Assembly (NCBI GenBank): GCA_963931925.1
Contig: OZ007583.1
Coordinates: forward strand, 10,211,372-10,275,371
Source of the DNA: Onchidella celtica
Lineage: Eukaryota; Mollusca; Gastropoda; Systellommatophora; Onchidiidae
Reading direction: 5' to 3'
Length of the DNA: 64,000 nucleotides
Made by a program: the position numbers and the translations under genes. The notes beneath the pieces are model-generated. The model was not told the origin of the DNA. It ran no database searches and was given only the letters and a program-made list of their open reading frames with translations. Positions 11,613-20,631 of the stretch are shown piece after piece; position 1 is the stretch's first letter, and every line of letters begins with the position of its first letter.

Positions 11613-11808
11613 ATTCCGGTGACTTTTTTTTTGTTGTCACTGAAGTGTTTCCGAGCTTGTTAAAAAATTTTATTGCAGCCTCTATAAGTCCACCGCTGCA
11701 CACAAGTAAGCTTATTCCGGTGACTTTTTGTTTTTTTTGGTCACTGATTTTCAATCTTCTTTAAAAAAATTATTGCAGCCTTGACAAGTTCACCGCAACA
11801 CACAAGTA
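11613..11808 (+). repeat. imperfect tandem duplication, unit about 101 bp
   Basis: Two copies (11613-11708 and 11714-11808) share ATTCCGGTGACTTTTT, GTCACTGA, ATTGCAGCCT, AAGT(C/T)CACCGC and CACACAAGTA in the same order. They are about 80 percent alike by eye, so the duplication is old. Confidence 0.8.
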
Positions 11809-11812
11809 CTTG

Positions 11813-14576
11813 AACCACTTATTTTTGCACCATATATTATGGTAAATAGATGTGTTTGGGTAGACACTGCTATCAACCACTTTCCAGTTGTTCTATATTA
11901 TTTGTATGATATTTTTTGTCTGCTTTGTTTTTAGTTTACTGTTTGTATTTATTTATTTTGTTCATGAACACATTGAATGATTATGTTTATGGGTTCTTTT
12001 TTTTTTAACGAAAATTGTATCAATTTTAGAGAAACACAATTCTACCATGACTTTTGGAAAGTCCTAATAATTCATTCGGAGACTTTTTTTTTTTTTTTTT
12101 TCAGTCTTGTTGTTTCTTCTATACTGTGTAGATATGTTGTTCTTGCTTTTTACACTCCCATTTACTTGCTGCTGTTTATGAGTTTTTAAAGCCGCTGATT
12201 TTGATAATGCAAGACACAGCCATCTGAGAAGGAGCCGGTAATCCAGCATCATGCCCTCACTGCTGGCAAGTGAAGACCCGGATGGAAAAACGACTGTAGT
12301 TGCCATGAAACTAGATACTCCAAACTGATTTTTCGAATTGGAGATTCCCAGAAAAACAAGTTACTTCACTGAATAGAAGTTTTTATTCTGAACATTTTTG
12401 TACCAAATTTATGACCATATCTTCAGAATTAAAGTAGTTATGCAGATTTTTAATGCTCAGTAATTTCACCTGATTTCATGATATGCTAGGAGCCACTTTC
12501 GTAGTCTCTATACAACAAACTGAATTGTTATGGGTAGAATTCTAACGTTACAATTGAAACTGAAAAAAATCATTTTTCTTAAGTTTGAAAGTCCGCAAGT
12601 GCATTGTTATTAGTTATAAAGAAAAGCAACCTGTTTCAACAGAGGGAGGCTTTGCTTAAGTGGAAAAAACTGGACTTTGGGGCAACATAGGCATTGTAAT
12701 AATTTTTCTTTTAAAATACCCAGAAAATGTTTTTAAAATTGTTCTGTGGTCGTTCTTCCACGTGGGTCTTTAATTGCATGAGAATAGAAGTACATACATG
12801 TACTATACACGTACAGTTTCCATAAAGAAAGAACAAATGTGCAAGAGAGACATCTTTAGTCTTGAACTTAAACTGAAGATCCTACCACAGAGTTCCTTTC
12901 GTTTGATACAGCAGATCCTGAAAACCTTCAAGTTTTATTTCTACTTGTTAACAATAAAGGACCATCTGCCAGTTTGAATTTTGATGTTATATTCCAAGCA
13001 TGAACGGGAAGCAAAAAAGCCGCACCTAAATATAAATTGAAATTTTAAAATTTTTTTTTTGGATGCCCTTTGTCATAGGAAGTGTAATTTTCGCGTTTTC
13101 AAAACATAATCTCACGAAAGAAAGTTCTTTTGCGAATTCCATGCATCCTGAAAGATGACAGGTCAGGAAATCACTTGATTTGTTCAGGTAACATAGGATG
13201 TGAGTGGAAACATTGGTTGTCTTCATATTTCCACTTACAAACATGATACAGAGCTCTGTATGTGGGGGAATATTGTGAGGAGTCTGTTTTAGTTTTACAT
13301 GCTGACTGGGCTTTTCATGGAACGAACAATAAAAAGAAGCTTATGCATTTTCAGACTAGATGTTTTCTGTGTATTTTACTCGTTTGTTTGTTTGCTATAC
13401 ATGTATATTTGTTTTTCCGTTTTGGGGCATTTTACCTTTTTTCCTCCTTACATTTCTGCGTCTCCTTTTTTTCTTCTTTCTCCTATCAAGTTTGAATTGT
13501 CAGTTTTGAAATTTTCGATCTAAAGACATTATTAAGAAATTCTCTGGATCGAATTTATATCTTTTCCACTCAAAGTGTGAATTCTAACAGTTGGTACTGT
13601 CTGAAAATATACCATGAAACTCATAAGTTTTTCTCTGCCACACGTGGTAATTCCTTCAACCTTCACACAGTTATTTCATACCAATTTGCTAATCCCGTTC
13701 GTGACAATTCTTATTTTACATGTGAACAGAAAATTGTTTTGTTTAATTCCACTGGTGCATCTGCATGGGAAAGTACCTTAAGGTAGAAACGCTCTTTAAC
13801 TATTACATGAATTAAATACAGGTTAGCTAAAACTATTTTACGACCTTAGTTCTTGTTTGTTCAAACTCCTCTTTTTGCACAACTGAGAAGTGCAGTGTTA
13901 AAGGTTTGTGGCTTTAGAAGTATAGTAAGGAGTTGATTATATCGGAACTGTGAGTGTGAAACAGCTTGAAAAGTGCCATAACACATTTTAAACAAGTGTC
14001 AAAAGTGTGTATAAATATAACTCATCTACATACTAAAAGATCTCCAGATTTTTTCAGAAAAAGGAGATAGAACAAACAAGAACTAAGATGGCTGTGAAAA
14101 GCGTACACGGTGGAAGAAGGTTCTGTTCAGCATACGTGTGCTGTTCAGTTTTGATGGATTAGGGAGCGTTTTTTTTGTGTGTGTTTGGGGGGGGGGGGGT
14201 TTAAAAAAAACAACAAAATAAGATGGTTTATGGAAAAAATCGAATGAAATTTAATGAAACAAATTGTGCAAAGTGCCATTTAGAGATTGAGAGAAGCAAC
14301 GGCTTGCCACCGACATTCAACATTTTAATGGCCGCCCGCTAGTAAAAAAAAAAAGGGGGGGGGGTGTCAGGGGGATCGTCAGAATCGAGCGCACAAGCAC
14401 TTAAACGGATAGCTCCAAAACGCGGTGGTTCAATGTCTTAGGCCACTGCTGGCGTCCTGGTGAGCCCACACTCGGTGATTAATTTCTACAACGAACATCA
14501 GTAAACATTGTTCCACGCAGTGGTCTTTGGTAGCGCAATCCACTTTCATGAAAAATCTGACAATGGTGTAGCCTAT
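11813..14576. other. non-genic AT-rich sequence with homopolymers
   Basis: No gene supported. It contains long T runs (near 12085), a 13-G run (14187-14199) and A/T-rich low-complexity stretches. A very short terminal-exon-like stretch near 12192-12241 was considered and rejected. Confidence 0.5.
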
Positions 14577-14861
14577 TTAATTTCCATACGCCATACCATC
14601 TGGATGTATTCGCATTTGCCAGGAAACGATTTTGAACATGCCGATTAATGACAATCCGGTCAGCCCTCCTAGTGGTCTTCCACTCCTAGGTCTATCGCGG
14701 ATAGATCCGACGGTACGATGGCGCTGACTTTGACGCTGGATAGTTCCTCTGCGCACTCCGAAATGTCTTGCAACAGCAGAGTGTGACATCCCAGAATGCA
14801 CCACACCGAGAACACGATCACATTCAAAACTGGTTAGTTTTGCCAACTTCAGAATATGCAT
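14577..14861 (-). pseudogene. Tc1-like transposase, N-terminal DNA-binding fragment
   Basis: Residues about 12-65 match the paired-like helix-turn-helix of Tc1-type transposases: GMSHSAVARHFGVRRGTIQR followed by TVGSIRDRPRSGRP, where the GRPR-type basic hook joins the two helical subdomains. The sequence then jumps to a short unrelated-looking tail (WQMRIHPDGMAYGN), which suggests an internal deletion. There is no catalytic domain. An A-rich tract lies just beyond the start codon side. No terminal inverted repeats were found. Confidence 0.75.
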
Positions 14862-15329
14862 TGGACTGATAAAAAAAAAAAAACTAAAGAAGAAAAAAAA
14901 GAAGCCAATTTTGTGTCGACGTTGTCGGCGGTATTAAATCACCCTTGAGTAAAAAAAATAAATAAAAAACACCAAAGAGCAATGAAACTCCCTTTTTTTT
15001 TTTTTTCATCCCTCGTCTGTTCTGCTTTCCTTCTGAATCTGTTAGTTACATTCTTCTGGTCGATTTTTGTCATTCTCAAATTTACTTCTTTTAAAACACT
15101 TAAAAAAAAAAAAAAAAAAGATTTTCATGAGCTAAAGATTAATTTTCTTCTCAATGCTCATGTAAGGCTCACCAGGAAAACAGTTCACACCAGAGCCTAT
15201 AAACTACAAATAAGTCACAAAAGATTCTGCCGTTGCATTCTTCATTTTGTCTAGCGTTTCGGGGCTTGAAACGATCAAAGCAGCTGTTAATCAAAATGTC
15301 ACTAGATCTAGTTAGTTTTCAAGCATAAA
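14862..15329. other. A/T homopolymer-rich sequence
   Basis: Poly-A and poly-T tracts (14869-14900, 14992-15006, 15102-15119) and nothing else recognised. Confidence 0.6.
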
Positions 15330-15566
15330 GGTCTTGTCATGGACACTCGCCATTCTAATGGTTGTATCTTGCACGAGGAGGAAGAATCGCTCGGGCCAAG
15401 CATAATTTTATGGAAAGCGGACTTGAGAGTGGCGGAGTTAAAGAAATCGCCAAAATTGAATACGATCGAGATACCTCGCGGGTGTGTTCTACATTCATCC
15501 CGCGATCGACTGCCAAGCACTTGAAGGTCGGCCGATAGATCGCGATCGACTGGTTGAGCACCCCTG
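15330..15566. mobile_element. hAT transposon terminal fragment
   Basis: The right edge, read on the minus strand, begins CAGGGGTGCTCAACCAGTCG and runs into a CGATCGCGATC-rich subterminal region. CAGGGGTG termini followed by repeated GATCGCGATCGAC motifs are typical of animal hAT elements. The stretch is clearly more CpG-rich than its neighbours. I could not find the opposite terminus, so the left limit is approximate. Confidence 0.45.
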
Positions 15567-15725
15567 CTCTACATGATAAAAAAATACAGAGAATAATTAT
15601 GGTCTCACTGTGTGCGCACCCAATGAACGCACTATATGAATGCTTGCTTAATGAGTCTTTTGACTTCCCGAAACATTGGCTGTTTCGTCACACAGAGCTC
15701 TCTAAGAACTCTGTAGTTTGTGTCA

Positions 15726-15948
15726 TGAAAATTTGCGGACGTCTTACTTTAACCAGAGAGTATGTCTGAACAAACCATAGATACTATATGGAACAAACCT
15801 GAAAATTTGCGGACGTCTTACTTTAACCAGAGAGTATGTCTGAACAAACCATAGATACTATATGGAACAAACCTGAAAATTTGCGGACGTCTTACTTTAA
15901 CCAGAGAGTATGTCTGAACAAACCCATAGATACTTTATGGAACAAACC
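15726..15948 (+). repeat. three tandem copies of a 74-bp unit
   Basis: Units lie at 15726-15799, 15800-15873 and 15874-15948. The first two are identical. The third has one extra C and one substitution (ACTATATGG to ACTTTATGG). Each includes ATTTGCGGACGTCTTACTTT. The near identity implies recent local duplication. Confidence 0.95.
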
Positions 15949-16432
15949 ACAGTAAACAGATATGCGCATTATCTTTGGTGAAGAAGGTCTCTTTCAATTC
16001 TTCAATTTCTTGGTTACCGCAGCGGCCTACTTTCGCGATTTGGCGGAAGTGAGATCTCTCTCTGCTTTATTAACAGTTTCCATTTGACATGTGATTTTGC
16101 TAGCCTTGTTGTGTTGCCATGACAAAGTTTTTGTTTTTAAATAAGCTACGTCCCAGATAGCAACTCTTCGTCAGTCCAACGTAGATTTACGTGGGATTGA
16201 TAGAGGCGAGTTCCCTACATTAAACTGACGTCGGCACTATGTCGAAACCAGCGGATCTACATAGGAACGTGCAACCTTGACGCCAATCTGACGCTCGGAT
16301 TTCCGTAGGATTCCTGGCAAGGGTGATATTTTCCAACTTGCTTTGACAAGCGAGTTTCACTGCCTTTTCTCGTAGAATTTTGTAGAACCATGGATAATTA
16401 CATTATACATGTAATATAGGCTAAAGAACAAC
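15949..16432. other. non-genic sequence
   Basis: No gene recognised. The CpG-containing stretch 16141-16320 differs in composition from its flanks and may be a further transposon remnant, but I cannot name it. Confidence 0.5.
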
Positions 16433-16867
16433 ATGTTTGCATACATTTTTGCCACAAACTCGGGAAAACTGCAACAGACTTTCAATATAGGCTACAGTGT
16501 ACATGTACGTGAGACTTCTTTTGGGACAGGCGCAGTCAGCAGACCACGATGCTTTGAATGGTTTTCAAGGATTAAGGCAGGTAAAAGATTGTTATATGAG
16601 GTCCGGCCTGGAGGGTCCGTCCAAAGTTTTGACTGATCAAAATGTGGAGAAAGTCGGTGCAGTTATTCATGAAGATCGTTAGCAAAAGCATTCGTAGAGT
16701 AGGCCTAGTTAGTATCGTTGGGTTTTAGTAGGGTCTTACCAGCACCTTAACTGAAAAATTGGAAATGAAGAAGGTTCCAGCAAAGTTTGTTCCCCGTTTG
16801 TTATTAGACGAACAAAACAATGGCGTCGAGGTATGCCAATAATTAATGAATTATTTTGTTGTTGATA
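16433..16867 (+). pseudogene. mariner transposase, N-terminal half (left of array)
   Basis: Broken plus-strand frames encode the N-terminal part of a mariner transposase: GAVSRPRCFEWFSRIKAG, then a degraded PGGSV...DQNVEKV segment, then KKVPAKFVPRLLLDEQ before the expected catalytic domain. Stops and frameshifts interrupt it. The continuation, starting at the first catalytic aspartate, lies on the far side of the retrotransposon array (44381-45060) on the same strand, so the array split this gene. Confidence 0.75.
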
Positions 16868-16872
16868 GGCCT
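16868..16872. repeat. target-site duplication, left copy (GGCCT)
   Basis: Five bases directly before the outermost TG. The same five follow the outermost CA at 44376-44380. Removing the array and one copy leaves TAGGCCTA at the insertion site. Confidence 0.9.
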
Positions 16873-17484
16873 TGTAACAGCTGAGGTTGTTCTAGCACGT
16901 TATAGTAGGGGGGAGTTAGTTGATCTAACTACAACCCTTTAGAAAACGAAACTATTACAGCTGTAAAATAAATAAACACGAGATCCGACGATAGATTAAA
17001 TAACACTAAAGTTTAATAACTGAATACTGAACAATAAATACTAGGAAGACACCAGCGAAACTAAATATCTACGCCACACAAAAGGAAACTCACTTACTCA
17101 CCCCCCAACCACTCACACAGGATATAAACATTCCTACAGAAAGTTCCCGAAATAAACGTTACCTTTGCCCTCGCACAAACTAACCAATCACGCATCAATA
17201 CGTCATCAGGTTACATCACTCAAGGCCAAATCTGGCGTAAACATTCGTATCCACAACGTTATCGAATATTCGGGAACATACTAATATTTACTGAACGAGT
17301 CAAAACACCTGACAACAAGCGAGCGAGGAAAAAAACTACTCACTAGAAAAGAAGGTCAGGTCACGGAGTACAGTACACTCTGGCGGTTGTCAACAATAAA
17401 ATGGAAAAAGTAGTGGACACATGCTCAGCCACCAGCACAACAACATAACCGGGGGAGGGCAAGGGGTAGCCCGCAGATGCTACA
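16873..17484 (-). repeat. LTR1 (612 bp), outer 3' LTR of the array
   Basis: Begins TGTA and ends TACA, the terminal inverted repeat required for integrase processing. A minus-strand ATTAAA (17012-17017) could be the polyadenylation signal. It is the only LTR with C at 16878 (TGTAACAG); the other four have A. It is also the only one not followed by a primer binding site, since it is the downstream end in element orientation. Confidence 0.92.
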
Positions 17485-17487
17485 CAA

Positions 17488-17493
17488 CTCCCC
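17488..17493 (-). promoter_or_regulatory. probable polypurine tract core
   Basis: Reading the minus strand, GGGGAG lies three bases before the 3' LTR boundary, the position where plus-strand DNA synthesis is primed. It is short for such a tract. The same core occurs at 24210-24215, 30933-30938 and 37656-37661. Confidence 0.5.
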
Positions 17494-17694
17494 AATTTAA
17501 GTTGAACATTCTTCAACTATCTACATCATAAAGCGTCTACACTATCATAAAATACGTATCGTTTCCAATCTTACAAAGGTAGTTGCTAATTCTATTACAA
17601 TTAAAAACAATTTCAGTGTCTTCCCGAATGTCATCACAAATACAATACAATGCAGTGTACTTTGCATCACTAATACCATATCTAATACAATACC

Positions 17695-18426
17695 AGACTA
17701 CATAATTTTGGATGCAAAGTAGGCCTTCGGATTAGCCAGAAGAAGACAGAGATTATGACCCTAAATGTAGACACTCCAGCACCAGTGCAAGTAGATGACA
17801 AGAACCTCACCACGACGGACAAATTTAAATACCTTGGTAGCATTATCAGACCAGAGGGTGGCACAAAGGAGGTCATCCAAAGTAGGCTGGGAAATGCAAG
17901 GGCTGTCTTTCAAAGTATGAGCAACATCTGGAAATCGACACAATACGGCATCAACACCAAGATCAGACTGTACCAAAGCTGTGTCCTATCCACACTCCTG
18001 TATGGATCAGAGTGTTGGCGAATGACAGAAGGTGACCTCGCCAAGTTGTCTTCCTTCCACACCACATGTCTTCGTAGGATTCTCCGCATCTTTTGGCCAA
18101 ACAAGATTTCTAATCAGGAACTACTAAGGCGATGCAAGCCAGAAGAAATAGCCAACATCATCACGAAGAGACGATGGAGATGGCTTGGACACGTGCTGCG
18201 AAAGGAAGCAAATTCTATAACCAAAACAGCACTTCAGTGGACGCCGGAGGGACGGCGCAAGCGAAGCAGACCCAAGGCAACCTGGCGGAGAACAATCGAG
18301 GCAGAGATGAAATCCTTCAATCACTCATGGGGAACTCTCGCAAAGATGGCCCAGGACAGACAGGGCTGGAGATCCTTTGTTGCTGCCCTAAGCACCAGTG
18401 GGTGCAACAGGAAATAGTAGTAGTAG
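17695..18426 (+). mobile_element. LINE tail nested in unit A, antisense to the host element
   Basis: A 732-bp insert between perfect 12-bp duplications TAATACAATACC (17683-17694 and 18427-18438), ending in (TAG)n. The plus-strand frame (start codon 17755, stop 18417) encodes 220 residues from the end of the RT domain onward: GLRISQKKTEIM upstream of the first ATG, KYLGSIIRPEGG, LLYGSECWR, RRWRWLGHVLRK and QDRQGWRSFVAALS. The RT active site and endonuclease are absent (5' truncation). The frame is intact, but a product is doubtful. Unit A has T at 17873 (Val) where the others have A (Asp), and C at 18082 (Leu). Confidence 0.9.
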
Positions 18427-18438
18427 TAATACAATACC

Positions 18439-18984
18439 GTCATTGCTTCCCAATAGTAGGCCTACTGGTCAAAATAACACAACGCCACCACTGTGGTGAA
18501 ACAATGGACAATGATATTATTACAAATCATATAAGGTGAAACGATGGCCCATCGTTTACATAATGCTTCGTGCACGAATCATAGCATATAACTTGTTGTA
18601 CATAACATGGTTATCTCCAAAATGTATAACTCATACGTACAATGGCAAAAATACCAATACATACCGACCACTGATTAGGGTCTTTCTTCATCATATTAGG
18701 TCAAAACAATTTACAACATTGCAATATAACACAAACACTGCTTGCTCGCAGTCCCCATTTGGGTTACATTTTCCAAAAATTACACCAAGTTCCATTGGTA
18801 ACTAATATGACATAGCATAAAATCAAAATGTGACTAACACATCATGACTCTCTATCAGCCATCATTTCAATATTCAGTCACAGATGAACTACGTCCCCAA
18901 TTACAGTACAATACTGCCGTCCTAGAAATTCATCTAGTAGGCAAAAGTATGGGTTACAATGCATTTCACTGATAGTGTACTACT
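18439..18984 (-). other. non-coding 3' region of the retrotransposon
   Basis: Lies between the RT-RH stop and the polypurine tract. Together with 17494-17682 it gives over 700 bp with no long minus-strand frame after the LINE is discounted. I see no envelope-like gene. The same region recurs in units B, C and D. Confidence 0.7.
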
Positions 18985-20628
18985 TTAAAATACCCTGCTC
19001 AGGAAATCGGCACAGACATTTTCTCTGCCTTTTACGTAGTGAATCCTGAATCGGTAAGTCTGTAAAAATAAACTCCATCGTAATAACTTTGGACTGTCAA
19101 ACTTGGCAGAGTTCAAAAACTCTAATGACCGATGGTCAGTTTGGAGCACAAACTCCTTTCCATACAAATACAAAGTAAACTTTTTTACAGCCCAAACAAT
19201 AGCTAAACATTCGCGCTCTGAGACCGAATATTTTGTCTCACGAGGCAATAGCTTACGACTAGCATATGCCACAGGGTACAACTTTCCCTCGTGTTCCTGC
19301 ATAAGACTAGCGCCTAATCCGCGATCTGATGCATCAGTTGCTAAGACAAACTCTTTGGAAAAATCTGGCAAACATAACACGGGTTTGGAGTTAATGACAT
19401 TCTTCAAAGAGGTGTACGCTTTCTCCTGCGTTTCATCCCACTCAACTATATTGGGCTGACCCTTTCTAAGTAAATCAGACAATGGTGATGCAATCGCTGA
19501 AAAGTTAGGAATAAATTCATGGTAATATCCCACTAATCCTAAGAATGCTTTCATTTCCTTCCTAGTGGTGGGTCTGGGTGCGTCTCGTACCTTACATACA
19601 TTCTCTTCTAACAGGCCAATCATACCTTCTCCCACTAAGTGTCCAACAAAGTCTACTTCAGACGTTCCAATCAGACACTTCGATGGTCTTGCAGTTAATC
19701 CAGCTTGGTCCATCCTCTGCAGTAAGTCCTTGAGAGTCTTCACATGCTCGTCGAATGTCTCTGTATGAATCAGCAGGTCGTCCACATATGCTGTCACATT
19801 GTTCATTCCACGGATCAATGGCTTTACGATCCTGTTCAGCGTGGCTCCTGAGTTCATCATCCCAAAAGGCATCCGAATGAATTCATAGTGTTCGCCCATG
19901 GTGACGAACGCCGTCTTGGGAATGTCTTGCTCTCGAACTTTCACTTGCCAGTATCCCTTGCTCAGGTCAATCCGAGAGAATAATTTTCCTCTCGAGAGAC
20001 TCTGAAACACTTCTGATGGCGCTGCTGTCGGATGAGGGTCGAATACTGTGATCTTGTTTAACCCCCTGTAGTCGATGCAGACTCGGTTGGATCCGTCCTT
20101 CTTCTTGACGACAACAATAGGTGAAGCATAAGCTGATGAGCTCCTTCGAATGATGCCCAGCCGTTCCATGGTGCTAAGCTCCTCCTTCAATGAGTCGCGC
20201 ATAGCGTAGGGCACCGGGTATGGTCGTTGACGAACTGGTACCTCTGTCGTCAGGTCGATGCGATGTTCACCCAACTGGCAGCATCCAGGAAGATTAGTGA
20301 AGACGTGCTGGTAATTCTTCACCACATTGCAGAGTTCTTGACGTTGTTCCGATGTCAGTTGCGTTCCATACTGGACATCTCTGTAGCTTTCCTTCTGGTC
20401 CCAGCTTCCTAGGTCGGCAAGGTCCTCCGTCGTTCCACCGTTGTCGCCTTCCAGGTCGCAGTCCTCGATGACTGTCATGCCAGCTGACTCCACGGGTTGA
20501 CTCTTGTCTATCAGGTCGTCCTCTGCCAGTACAGTCTCAGCACTATCACCACCGCCGTCCTTTATGGCGTTGACATGTTCAGGCGTGGTATTTCTCCTAC
20601 TGTTGTCCATCCCACACATCTCGGTCAC
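18985..20628 (-). CDS. unit A RT-RNase H ORF of Gmr1-like Ty3/gypsy element
   Basis: Copies element RNA into DNA and removes the RNA strand. RT: PIVVVKKKDGSNRVCIDYR at about 170-188, first catalytic Asp in SRIDLSKGYW (221), MPFGMMN (253-259) and YVDD (281-284). RNase H of the gypsy type: Asp 432 (ATDAS), Glu 473 (SEREC), Asp 498 (QTDHRS) and Asp 541. Length is 547 codons counted from the codon after the upstream stop and one Ile. The first ATG is at 20619 and the frame is otherwise continuous with gag-PR-IN. Integrase does not follow, which is unusual for gypsy elements. Codon 362 is Phe (G at 19543). Residues GATLNR replace the more usual PATFQR after MPFG. The C-terminal half ends with FLSRVF. 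Confidence 0.93.
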   Translation of the reverse strand: MTEMCGMDNSRRNTTPEHVNAIKDGGGDSAETVLAEDDLIDKSQPVESAGMTVIEDCDLEGDNGGTTEDLADLGSWDQKESYRDVQYGTQLTSEQRQELCNVVKNYQHVFTNLPGCCQLGEHRIDLTTEVPVRQRPYPVPYAMRDSLKEELSTMERLGIIRRSSSAYASPIVVVKKKDGSNRVCIDYRGLNKITVFDPHPTAAPSEVFQSLSRGKLFSRIDLSKGYWQVKVREQDIPKTAFVTMGEHYEFIRMPFGMMNSGATLNRIVKPLIRGMNNVTAYVDDLLIHTETFDEHVKTLKDLLQRMDQAGLTARPSKCLIGTSEVDFVGHLVGEGMIGLLEENVCKVRDAPRPTTRKEMKAFLGLVGYYHEFIPNFSAIASPLSDLLRKGQPNIVEWDETQEKAYTSLKNVINSKPVLCLPDFSKEFVLATDASDRGLGASLMQEHEGKLYPVAYASRKLLPRETKYSVSERECLAIVWAVKKFTLYLYGKEFVLQTDHRSLEFLNSAKFDSPKLLRWSLFLQTYRFRIHYVKGRENVCADFLSRVF

Positions 20629-20631
20629 AAT

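Noticed and set aside
12192..12241. Possible short terminal exon ending in HSHLRRSR-stop
   Set aside because: Weak acceptor, only about 16 codons, no partner exons or homology.
16141..16320. CpG-containing stretch as a gene or promoter
   Set aside because: No frame, splice site or motif supports it. Probably transposon-derived but unassigned.
17755..18417. The 220-codon frame as a functional host gene
   Set aside because: It is the tail of a LINE ORF2 bounded by a 12-bp target duplication and lacks the RT active site.
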